From contig OZ246975.1 of assembly GCA_965232485.1 (NCBI GenBank), positions 1,054,001 through 1,118,000 of the forward strand: a stretch of DNA of 64,000 nucleotides, written 5' to 3'. Each line of letters starts with the position of its first letter. Positions within the stretch are counted from its first letter, which is position 1. A model generated the notes under the pieces. The model saw only the letters and a program-made list of their open reading frames with translations. It searched no databases and was not told the origin of the DNA. This stretch comes from VXPQ01 sp965232485. GTDB taxonomy: Bacteria; Bacteroidota; Rhodothermia; Rhodothermales; VXPQ01. The position numbers and the translations under genes were made by a program. Positions 51,617 to 59,874 of this stretch are shown in pieces.

Positions 51617-52503
51617 TCTATATGCGGGCGAAACGCCTTGATCACGCGCGGCAACGCCTGATCCGTGACGCCGACCAGGGGAAGACGAAGCCGTCCCTCC
51701 ATCCGACCCATTTCCGCCAGCATGGCCTTGACCGGAATCGGATTCGTCTCGTAGAAACAGGCCCGCATGGCTTCCAGCAAATGAAAATGCCGCCGCCGAG
51801 CCTCCCCGAAACGGCCCGCCAGCGCGGCGCGGGTCAGTTCAGAAAACGCCGCAGGCGCCACATTGGCCACCACCGAAATCACGCCATGCCCGCCCATCGC
51901 GACCAACGGCAACATCATTTCGTCGTCTCCGGAATACACGGCCAAATGATCGGGACGGCCCGCCAGCAAATCGCCAATCTGGGCGATGCTCCCTGAGGCT
52001 TCCTTGACGCCCGCCACCGTCGGAACTTCCTGCGCCAGCTCCAGCATGGTGTCTGGAAGAATATTGAAGCTGGTGCGGCCCGGCACGTTGTACAGCATGA
52101 TCGGGCAATCCGCCTCGGCGGCAATGGCATGTACGTGGGCCTTGAAGCCTGCTTGCGTCGGTTTGTTGTAGTACGGCCCCACTACAAGCAGGCCATCGGC
52201 CCCGGCGGCTTCCGCCTGCTTCGAAAAGACGATGCTTTCGCTGGTGGAATTGTTGCCCGTACCCACAATGACGGGAACGCGCCCCGCCACATGCTCAATG
52301 GCCGCAACCACCAGTCGTTCGCGCTCGACGGGCCAGATCGTAGCATTCTCGCCTGTCGTGCCCAGAACGACCAGCGCCTCGACCCCTTCGGCTATCTGCC
52401 AGTCCACATGCCGGCGAAACGCCTCGTAATCGATGTGGTCTCCATCCGGAGTAAACGGCGTTACGAGCGCCGTGCCCGTGCCGGTAAAAAGAAAATCGCT
52501 CAT
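51613..52503 (-). CDS. dapA: 4-hydroxy-tetrahydrodipicolinate synthase
   Basis: The 296-residue TIM-barrel enzyme condenses pyruvate with aspartate semialdehyde in lysine and diaminopimelate synthesis. The Schiff-base Lys is K167 (AGVKEASG). LYNVPGRTS supplies Tyr138 and Arg143, and GTTGEN supplies the Thr pair (T49, T50). Length is normal. It follows dapB by about 95 bases on the same strand. Confidence 0.95.
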   Translation of the reverse strand: MSDFLFTGTGTALVTPFTPDGDHIDYEAFRRHVDWQIAEGVEALVVLGTTGENATIWPVERERLVVAAIEHVAGRVPVIVGTGNNSTSESIVFSKQAEAAGADGLLVVGPYYNKPTQAGFKAHVHAIAAEADCPIMLYNVPGRTSFNILPDTMLELAQEVPTVAGVKEASGSIAQIGDLLAGRPDHLAVYSGDDEMMLPLVAMGGHGVISVVANVAPAAFSELTRAALAGRFGEARRRHFHLLEAMRACFYETNPIPVKAMLAEMGRMEGRLRLPLVGVTDQALPRVIKAFRPHID

Positions 52504-52597
52504 GCCTGTATCAGAGTATCAGAGTCCGATGATTCGGGTGAATAAATCCGGCGTGCAAAAAGGCCGGACCGCTCGGCGCGCTATGCGCCGGAACGCA

Positions 52598-53356
52598 TTA
52601 CGCGTCCAGCCATTCGTCCAGCAGATCGTCAAGGGTGAAAAATCCTTGATAGTCCAGCAGCCACTCGGCGGCCCATACGGCGCCGAACGCAAAGCCAAGC
52701 CGGTCTTTCGCCTCGTGCGAAAACACCAGTTTGTCGAACGAGCTGTCGAGCGAAATGTCGTGTTTGCCGACCATGTCGCCCAACCGGGACGAGGTTACGT
52801 GCAACGCATGAGGGTCGATGCGCCCGCGTTGCGTTTCGGTTTCAATGCGATGCTTCCTGCCGAGCCTGTCCACAATCAGATTGCCCAGCATGAGCGCCGT
52901 GCCGGAAGGGCTGTCGGCCTTGTCGATATGATGGGATTCCTGGACAACGACGTCATATATCTCCCATTCGTCAAGGAGGGGAAGAATGGCGCGGATGGCC
53001 CTTACAAGCAACGCCACGCCGATGGAGAAATTCGGGGCGTAGAGGATGGAGCCGGCGTGCTTGTCCACCAGCGCCTGCGCTTCGTCGAGCCGGTCGTACC
53101 AACCGGTCGTGCCGATCACGGCGGGAATGCCCCAGCGACAATACCGTTCGATATTTTCCAGCGCCGCATCGGGAAGCGTAAAGTCGATGATCGCATCGGC
53201 GGATTTGAGGGAGCGAGGCAAATGCAGGGTATCGGGTAAGCGCGGATATTCGTCGACATACTCGTCGAACCGGGCCACGATCTCGCAATCGCGCGCCTCA
53301 GCGACTTCGCTTACCGCTTCGCCCATCCGTCCCATTCCAACCAACGCTATGCGCAT
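52598..53356 (-). CDS. dapB: 4-hydroxy-tetrahydrodipicolinate reductase
   Basis: The 252-residue enzyme reduces the DapA product with NAD(P)H. It has the nucleotide-binding VGMGRMGEAV at residues 6-15, GTTGWYD, and the active-site QESHHIDKADSPSGTA, with the His pair and Lys of the family. The ATG at 53356 is chosen because the Rossmann strand begins at once. It lies only seven bases after the end of repeat copy R5, which separates it from thrA upstream. Confidence 0.95.
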   Translation of the reverse strand: MRIALVGMGRMGEAVSEVAEARDCEIVARFDEYVDEYPRLPDTLHLPRSLKSADAIIDFTLPDAALENIERYCRWGIPAVIGTTGWYDRLDEAQALVDKHAGSILYAPNFSIGVALLVRAIRAILPLLDEWEIYDVVVQESHHIDKADSPSGTALMLGNLIVDRLGRKHRIETETQRGRIDPHALHVTSSRLGDMVGKHDISLDSSFDKLVFSHEAKDRLGFAFGAVWAAEWLLDYQGFFTLDDLLDEWLDA

Positions 53357-53363
53357 AATCTTT

Positions 53364-53623
53364 AGGAAGCTCTGATTAAGTCCGCAAAGATTCAGAGGCT
53401 GACAGGCGTGCGCTGGCAAGGAATGACGAAGAAGGTAGTGTGGCGGCTCCGCGTAATGAGGAATGACACAGCCAGCGCACGCCTGTCAGCCTCCCGAAGG
53501 GCGCTTCACGACCGCGACAACCCGAATCCGCCGTGTGTTTCGCTAATTTCAATAACGCCATCATGTCGTTTTTTACGCGTGAAAGTGAAGCGCTGATCAA
53601 AGTGGAGTTAATCAGAGCTTCCT
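53364..53623 (-). repeat. Complete interspersed repeat R5, MITE-like, between thrA and dapB
   Basis: The 260-base element is bounded by perfect 16-bp inverted ends, AGGAAGCTCTGATTAA at 53364-53379 and its complement at 53608-53623. Inside is a perfect 22-bp inverted repeat (53396-53417 and 53471-53492). Its minus strand matches R2-R4 through ATTGAAATTAGC, GGCGGATTCGGG and GCGCCCTTCGGGAGGCTG. No coding capacity is evident. It is transcribed with thrA and dapB. Confidence 0.8.
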
Positions 53624-53655
53624 TTATCTATGCTGTATGTTCGTACGCCCTGCCA

Positions 53656-56124
53656 TCAGGCCCCCAGCTCCGCCGCCTTGATAAGATCGGCCAAAATACC
53701 GGCGGCGGTCACCTGCGGACCTGCGCCGGGTCCCTGCACCACCAGTGGATTGTCCAGATATCGTTCCGTGGTGTACGCCACCATATTATTGCTGCCGTCA
53801 AGCCGCGCAAAAGGCGACCCCTGCTCGATACGCCGGATTTGCACGCTCAGCCGTCCTTCCTCCATGCGGCCTATGTACTGCAAGCATTGCCCCGCAGCCT
53901 CCGCTTCCGCCATCCGTTCTTTCCATGCGTCGTCCAGTTCGGGAAGGCGCTCCATGAATTCAGGCAACGGAATGGCGCGGAAGGCAGGCGGCGCCAGCGA
54001 ATCAACCGAAATGTCGCTGCGTTCGGCATGAAGCCCCGCCTCCCTCGCCAGAATAAGAATCTTGCGGGCCACATCTTCTCCTTGCAGATCCTCCCTTGGG
54101 TCTGGCTCGGTGTACCCTTTCTGGCGGGCGGCGCGGACCGCTTCCGAAAACTTCATCCCCGTCGCCATGCTGTAGAAGATATACGCCAATGTCCCGGAAA
54201 ACACGCCCTCGATGCGTATCACCCGGTCGCCGCTTCGAATCAGGTCGCGCAACGTGGAGATGACCGGAAGCCCCGCCCCTACCGTGGTTTCATAGAGATA
54301 TGGAACCTGGCGGCGATACGCCGTGCTCAAAAGTTCTTCGTAGAACGCCTGATCTTGCGTATTGGCGCGCTTGTTGGGCGTGATGATCGATATGGAGCGA
54401 GACAACAGGTCTGGATATTTCGCCGCCACTTCCCCGGAAGCCGTAGCGTCGATAACCATCATCCGGTGCAGCCGCCCGGCCTGGAGTTGATCCATCACTG
54501 CGTCGATTCCCCCCTGTTCGCCCTGTTCGAGCGCCTCAAGCGCCTCCGCAAAGGGAATGCCGCCCACGTTCCAGGCCATTTTCCGGGTATTCGCCAGGCC
54601 CACCAAGTGGATATTCAGCCGGAGCTCATGCAAAAGCGTTTCCTGCTGATCCTCCAGCATCTTGAGCAACGCCCGCCCAACCACGCCAACGCCGATAAGA
54701 AACACATGCACCCGGTGCCGCAACAAGGCAAATTCGTCATGAAGCACATGCACGGCGTGTTTGCCTTCCGCATCGGAGACCACCGCCGAAATGTTCGTTT
54801 CCGAGGCGCCCTGCGCAATAGCCAACACATTGACGCCATCCCGCCCCAGCGTGGAAAACATGCGCCCGGCCAGCCCCGGACGTTGGCGCATGTTGTCTCC
54901 CACAACGGATACGATAGCGCATTGCCCGATGGAAAACACGCGCGCTACATCCCCCCGAACCAGTTCGAGTTCGAATTCCTCCCGAATCAGGCGGGTGGCG
55001 AGTTCGGCGTTCTCCGACGACACCACCGTGCAAAGGCTCTGTTCCGACGAGGCCTGCGCAATCAGAAACACATTGATGTTGCGGACGGCCAACGCGGTGA
55101 GCGCGCGCGCAGAAATACCGGGGATCCCGACGAGTCCGGTGCCTTCCAGCATCACCACCGCCACGTCCCGAATCGTGGTGATGGCTTTGACGTGCCCCTC
55201 CATCGTCGTGGTGTCCTTCGAGATCAGCGTGCCCGGCGCCGACGGATTCAGCGCATTCCGGATACAAAGCGGAATGTTCTCTGCAAGCAAGGGGCGCATC
55301 GTACGGGAATGCAATACTTCCGCCCCGAAATAGGCCAGTTCCGACGCTTCCTGATAACTAAGCCGGGGAAGGGCGAACGCTTCCGGCGCCAGCCGGGGAT
55401 CGGCGGACAGCACCCCGTCCACATCGGTCCAGATGGTAACCCGCTCCGCGCCCAGCGCGCCTGCGATAATGGTGGCCGTATAATCGCTCCCCGAACGGCC
55501 CAGCGTGGTCGATACCTTGCGCAGCGTGGACCCCACGTAACCGGTCACCACGAAAATATCGTCCCCGTTCAGGGAAGCGAAGCGGGCGCGGACCCGTTCG
55601 GCGGTCTCCTCGAACAGCACGTTCGCCTCGCCGAACGAAGCATCCGTGCAAATGAATTTTCGGGCGTCTACGGCTTCCGCGCCCTGCCCCGCCGCGCGAA
55701 AAGCAGCCGCCACGATCGGGGCGGAAAGTTGCTCGCCAACGCCAAGCACCGCATCGCGGGCCCGGTCCGTACATTCCCGAAGCAGGTATACGCCGTCGAG
55801 GAGTTCGGTGAGCTCCAGCATTCGGGCCTCCACGAGGCCCCGCAGTAAATCCCGCTCCGCATCGCTTGCCGCCGCATCCGCAACGGCAAGATGCCGCGCC
55901 CCCAGGTCTCGAAGTATTTCGCCATGGTTTCCGGCGCGCGCAAGAGCCAGATCGATCGCTTCGAGCAGCGTATCCGTCACGCCGCCCAGCGCCGATACGA
56001 CGACGATGCGCAACCCGTCGCGGTCCTCGTCCAGCACGAGTCGGGCGACCTGCTGAATACGCTCCGCCGTCGCCACGGAGGTGCCGCCAAACTTGTGCAC
56101 GTAAACGGGACGTTCGGAACGCAT
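53656..56124 (-). CDS. thrA: Bifunctional aspartokinase / homoserine dehydrogenase
   Basis: The 822-residue fusion catalyses the first and third steps of the aspartate family pathway. An aspartokinase domain (about residues 1-295; KFGGTSVA at 11-18, GRSGSDYTATIIAGAL, WTDVDGVLSADPRLAP) is followed by ACT regulatory domains (about 310-460). The homoserine dehydrogenase follows (about 465-822; FLIGVGVVGRALLKML, VVTPNKRAN-like IITPNKRAN, VSGTLAYIFY-like FSGTLAYIFY). Feedback inhibition by threonine is expected from the ACT domains but not shown. It heads a minus-strand set with dapB and dapA, interrupted by repeat R5. Confidence 0.95.
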   Translation of the reverse strand: MRSERPVYVHKFGGTSVATAERIQQVARLVLDEDRDGLRIVVVSALGGVTDTLLEAIDLALARAGNHGEILRDLGARHLAVADAAASDAERDLLRGLVEARMLELTELLDGVYLLRECTDRARDAVLGVGEQLSAPIVAAAFRAAGQGAEAVDARKFICTDASFGEANVLFEETAERVRARFASLNGDDIFVVTGYVGSTLRKVSTTLGRSGSDYTATIIAGALGAERVTIWTDVDGVLSADPRLAPEAFALPRLSYQEASELAYFGAEVLHSRTMRPLLAENIPLCIRNALNPSAPGTLISKDTTTMEGHVKAITTIRDVAVVMLEGTGLVGIPGISARALTALAVRNINVFLIAQASSEQSLCTVVSSENAELATRLIREEFELELVRGDVARVFSIGQCAIVSVVGDNMRQRPGLAGRMFSTLGRDGVNVLAIAQGASETNISAVVSDAEGKHAVHVLHDEFALLRHRVHVFLIGVGVVGRALLKMLEDQQETLLHELRLNIHLVGLANTRKMAWNVGGIPFAEALEALEQGEQGGIDAVMDQLQAGRLHRMMVIDATASGEVAAKYPDLLSRSISIITPNKRANTQDQAFYEELLSTAYRRQVPYLYETTVGAGLPVISTLRDLIRSGDRVIRIEGVFSGTLAYIFYSMATGMKFSEAVRAARQKGYTEPDPREDLQGEDVARKILILAREAGLHAERSDISVDSLAPPAFRAIPLPEFMERLPELDDAWKERMAEAEAAGQCLQYIGRMEEGRLSVQIRRIEQGSPFARLDGSNNMVAYTTERYLDNPLVVQGPGAGPQVTAAGILADLIKAAELGA

Positions 56125-56328
56125 GAAGCGAAGGAGTCGATGTAAAGCGCAGCGACGCGGATCGCCGACAATTCGGAGAAACGCCCGTCTGTTCCGACCG
56201 GGGCGTCTATTCCGCGAAAATCAAGCATATCCTGACAAGATACGCCGTAAGCAGAAAACGCGGAACGATTAATTAAAGGATACGCGGATTAAGCCTACGA
56301 TGCAGGCGCGGCCTTTCCCGCGCGGAAA

Positions 56329-58104
56329 TCAACCGGTGCGATGCATGAGCTCGACCTGATGCGGGCCGCGGACGAACTCCGGTTCTTCGAGGGATACCTC
56401 CAGCCGAATCGGCCCCGCAGGCAGGGAAAGCCCTTCGTACTGCACGACGCCTTCCCCTGCCGCGGCCTCCGCAGAGTACTCCATATCCCCGGCTTGCAGC
56501 CGCACCGTCAGCGGATCGTCGGAAGGATCGAACCGCACCAGCACGTCGTAGACGCCTTCGCCCCGAACGTCCAGCAGCCAGAATCCCTGTGCATTGCGCT
56601 GCCATCCGCCCTGTATGACGCGCCAGTCCTGCCGGGTAAGAATCGTCGGGTTTTCGTGCGGCGTACCGATGCGAATACGCGGCGGCGCATAGTTGTCGGG
56701 CCGGGCGCTGCTTACGTCGTCGAACCAGGCGTCGTAGCGGGCTTTCAGGTCCGCCACGATCCCGGGACGCTCGGCGGCCAGATCTGCAAGCGCGTACGGA
56801 TCCTCCAGCATATCGTACAATTCGAACGCGGGCGCCCCGTCCGGGAGCGCTTCCAGTCCGAAACCGCTGTTGTTCACCAGTTTCCAGCGCGGGGTGCGCA
56901 CGGAAACATGGTTGTACCGGGCCGGCGCATTCCCCCGATGCGATTGCAGGACCAGCATGCGGTCGCTCTGATCCACCGTTTCGCCCAGCAAGGCGGGCAA
57001 CAGACTCTCCCCGTCGATCACGCGATCGTCCGGCAACGCCACGCCCGCCGCGTCAAGCATCGTGGGCGTCAGATCGATATGCGCCGAAATGTGATCGTCG
57101 AGGCGACCCGGGGCAAGCCGCGCGGGCCAGCGCACCAGAAGCGGCGAGCGAATGCCCCCTTCGTATACCTCCCCTTTCATGCCTTCCATGCCCGCCACGT
57201 ATCGGCGCGTGTTCGGCCCGTTATCCACGATGAACAGGACCAGCGTGTTCTCCGTCAGGCCCGCCTCGTCGAGCCAGGCCGTCAGGCGTCCCATGTTGTC
57301 GTCGATGTTGTCGATCATCGCAAAAATACGGGCGAGGCGATCCGGGTCGTTCTCTTCGGGCAACGGATGTCCGACTTCTTGCGGAAAGCCCGCGGGGTCC
57401 AGGTCCTCGGCGGCATAGTACGCGTACAGGTCCTCCGGCACGTCGTGATAGGGGGAATGGGGCGCATTCGCGGCAATGTAGGCAAAGAAGGGGCGTCCCT
57501 CCGCATGTTCCCGCTCCATCCACTGCCGGGCCTCGTCAAAGTAGATATCGGTGCAATACCCGGTCATTTGCTCCAGTTCGCCATTGCGCAGCAGGACCGG
57601 ATTGGCGTACGCCCCTTCCGCGCCGGGCGGATCCGAAGGCTGCCCGATCCCCCCGCCCCGGTGCACGAGCGTCTCCTCAAACCCTTGATCCTGCGGACGC
57701 ATGGGATAATTGTCCCCAAGATGCCATTTCCCGAAAATGCCCGTGGCGTACCCTGCTTCCCGCAGCAATTCCGCCACAGTGATTTCGTCCGGCTCCATCA
57801 TGGCCCGGCCCACCCAGGTATCCACGACGCGCGTCCGATAGTTGTAACGGCCCGTCATGAGCGACGCCCGCGTAGGCGCGCACACCGGACTGACATAAAA
57901 CGGATTCACCTGTATGCTCTCCGACGCCAGTTCGTCCAGATGGGGCGTCCGGAGAATCGGATTGCCCGTAAACCCGAAATCCCCGTATCCCTGATCGTCC
58001 GTAATGACAAGCACGATGTTCGGGGGCGACGGCGCATCGGCGGAAGAACCGGCGCATCCTGCGAGCAGAAGCAGCAGAACGAGAAACAAGGGGGAAAAGC
58101 GCAT
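56329..58104 (-). CDS. Lipoprotein sulfatase (S1 family, formylglycine type)
   Basis: The 591-residue product has a lipoprotein signal (LLLLLAGCAG, Cys17). The sulfatase core shows the metal-site Asp pair in VLVITDDQGYGDFG (D36, D37) and the modification motif PVCAPTRASLMTGR, in which Cys75 is converted to formylglycine. IFGKWHLGD and IVDNGPN follow, and a C-terminal beta domain of about 100 residues ends the protein. It requires a formylglycine-generating enzyme encoded elsewhere. It follows the second sulfatase by 75 bases on the same strand. The sulfated substrate is unknown. Confidence 0.88.
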   Translation of the reverse strand: MRFSPLFLVLLLLLAGCAGSSADAPSPPNIVLVITDDQGYGDFGFTGNPILRTPHLDELASESIQVNPFYVSPVCAPTRASLMTGRYNYRTRVVDTWVGRAMMEPDEITVAELLREAGYATGIFGKWHLGDNYPMRPQDQGFEETLVHRGGGIGQPSDPPGAEGAYANPVLLRNGELEQMTGYCTDIYFDEARQWMEREHAEGRPFFAYIAANAPHSPYHDVPEDLYAYYAAEDLDPAGFPQEVGHPLPEENDPDRLARIFAMIDNIDDNMGRLTAWLDEAGLTENTLVLFIVDNGPNTRRYVAGMEGMKGEVYEGGIRSPLLVRWPARLAPGRLDDHISAHIDLTPTMLDAAGVALPDDRVIDGESLLPALLGETVDQSDRMLVLQSHRGNAPARYNHVSVRTPRWKLVNNSGFGLEALPDGAPAFELYDMLEDPYALADLAAERPGIVADLKARYDAWFDDVSSARPDNYAPPRIRIGTPHENPTILTRQDWRVIQGGWQRNAQGFWLLDVRGEGVYDVLVRFDPSDDPLTVRLQAGDMEYSAEAAAGEGVVQYEGLSLPAGPIRLEVSLEEPEFVRGPHQVELMHRTG

Positions 58105-58178
58105 CGTGCAGGAAGGTTTGGTCAGGTAAAAGGAGGGGCGACAAATAAGGCGAACACCGAAAAGCAGGGAGGACATCG

Positions 58179-59711
58179 TCATTCGGTCAACCGCGCCGCA
58201 AGCGGCAGCGCGGGATCGCCGATCTCGGTCATGCGCTCCACGATACGGGCGTCGAGATACCGGAGCGCGGCGCGAACCTCCGGCGTGTCCTCGGCAATAA
58301 GATTGACGCTTTCGGCGGGGTCGTCCGCCAGATTGAATAATTCGTCGCGGCGGGCGTCGAGCAGATCCCGGACCAGTTTCCATTCGGGCGTTCGCCAGGC
58401 GCGCATGTGGGTCCAGGACTGATGGTGCGTGGAATACTCTGCATAAAATTCGGTGGGCCAGTCCGACGGCGTCTCCCCTCGCAACAGCGGCGCGAAACTG
58501 CGGCCCCTGAGCGGCGTCCCGGCGGGCACGGCGGCCCCGCCTGTTTCCGCAAGGGTGTGATACCAGTCAAGATTGCTTACGATGGACTCCACGATCGCGC
58601 CGGGTTCAACCACGCCGGGCCAGCGAACCAGCAGCGGAACCTTGAGCGAATTGTCGTACATGTTCGGGCGCTGCCCCTGCGGCACATGATACGTCCCGGC
58701 GGGCGGATCGGTCAGAATCCAATGTCCGTTTCCCTTGTGCCATACCCCGTTGTGGCCCATGTTGTAGCCATGATCGGACGTAAAAATGACCACGGTGTGC
58801 TCGGCAAGGCCCAGCTCATCCAGCGCATCCAGAATACGGCCCAGGTTCCGGTCGATGCTCGCCACGGCCGCGAGATATTCGGGCATATACCGGCGCAGCC
58901 GCTCCATATCAAGCAAGGGATACCCGGGATTGGGCAAAACCGGGTCGAGGCCCTCGTACGGCGCCCAGTCTTCTTCCGGCAAGGGAAGCCAGGCGGCATG
59001 GGGCGCCCGATAGTGGAGCGACAGCAGAAAAGGCTCCTCCCGTCGCGCCCGCAGAAATTCGATGGCCCGGTCCGTAAAAATATCCTGGGGGAATCCCTCG
59101 TATACGGCCGTCGCGCCGCGCTCTTCGAGCGTAGCGTCTCGCGGAGGAATGCCGCCCGCGCGAAATCCGAAGAAATAATCGTACCCCATGGTAAGGGGGT
59201 GTTGCTTGTCCCGGGTTCCAAGATGCCATTTCCCGATCAACCCTGTCTCATACCCCTCCTGATTCAGCAAATCCACCCACGTGAGCAGGCCCGAATCCAG
59301 TCCGTGATCCACCTCGCGCTGAGGATGAATCCAGTCCCGTACGCCCACCTCCGAGCCATAGCGCCCCGTCATGAGTTCGGCCCGGGACGGACTGCATACC
59401 GGCGTCGCCACGAATGCGTTGCGGAAAAAGGCGCCCTCCGCCGCAAGGCGATTCATGTGGGGCGTATGCAAGTCCGGGTGCCCCGCGCCCAGCGCGGCGA
59501 AATCTTCGGGTGCGTCTTGCAAGGCGCGCCCCATGGACTCTTCAAGCGGATGACCTTCCGCGCCCAGCGCCCATGGGGCCTGATCGTCGGTCAGAATGAA
59601 AAGAATGTTGGGTTTTTTCGGGGCTTCGACGGCAGGCGTATCCTGGCCCGCCGCCGGAGAGGCCAATGCGACGACCGCCAACAGGGCCAGCGCAGCGCAT
59701 GTCGGGCGCAT
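58179..59711 (-). CDS. Secreted sulfatase (S1 family, formylglycine type)
   Basis: The 510-residue product has a signal peptide (about residues 1-23, ending AAGQ). Metal-binding ILFILTDDQ (D42, D43), the modification motif PVCSPSRAELMTGR (C106), LIGKWHLGT and FTSDHGYNMGHNG are all present. The last fits an S1 sulfatase that may act on carbohydrate sulfates. It differs clearly from its neighbour at 56329-58104, so the two probably remove different sulfate groups from one polymer. The start at 59711 is preferred for its signal peptide. Confidence 0.88.
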   Translation of the reverse strand: MRPTCAALALLAVVALASPAAGQDTPAVEAPKKPNILFILTDDQAPWALGAEGHPLEESMGRALQDAPEDFAALGAGHPDLHTPHMNRLAAEGAFFRNAFVATPVCSPSRAELMTGRYGSEVGVRDWIHPQREVDHGLDSGLLTWVDLLNQEGYETGLIGKWHLGTRDKQHPLTMGYDYFFGFRAGGIPPRDATLEERGATAVYEGFPQDIFTDRAIEFLRARREEPFLLSLHYRAPHAAWLPLPEEDWAPYEGLDPVLPNPGYPLLDMERLRRYMPEYLAAVASIDRNLGRILDALDELGLAEHTVVIFTSDHGYNMGHNGVWHKGNGHWILTDPPAGTYHVPQGQRPNMYDNSLKVPLLVRWPGVVEPGAIVESIVSNLDWYHTLAETGGAAVPAGTPLRGRSFAPLLRGETPSDWPTEFYAEYSTHHQSWTHMRAWRTPEWKLVRDLLDARRDELFNLADDPAESVNLIAEDTPEVRAALRYLDARIVERMTEIGDPALPLAARLTE

Positions 59712-59874
59712 CGCGCGGCGGCAAGGCGGAACAAGAACGCCGGGCCCTGCGAGGCGAGCGGAGCGAGGCCCGAAACCCGGCGGGCGGAGCAAGCGAAAAA
59801 ACAAGGTTTGTACGTCGGTCATGGGGTCTGCGGGAAAATGCAAGGGCTGCGGGAAAGCTCCTTTCTGTTTCCGG

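Noticed and set aside
56125..56328. Possible attenuator or riboswitch upstream of thrA
   Set aside because: A short stem (GACGCCC / GGGCGTT) exists, but there is no T-run, no Thr/Ile-rich leader peptide and no match to a riboswitch core that I know.
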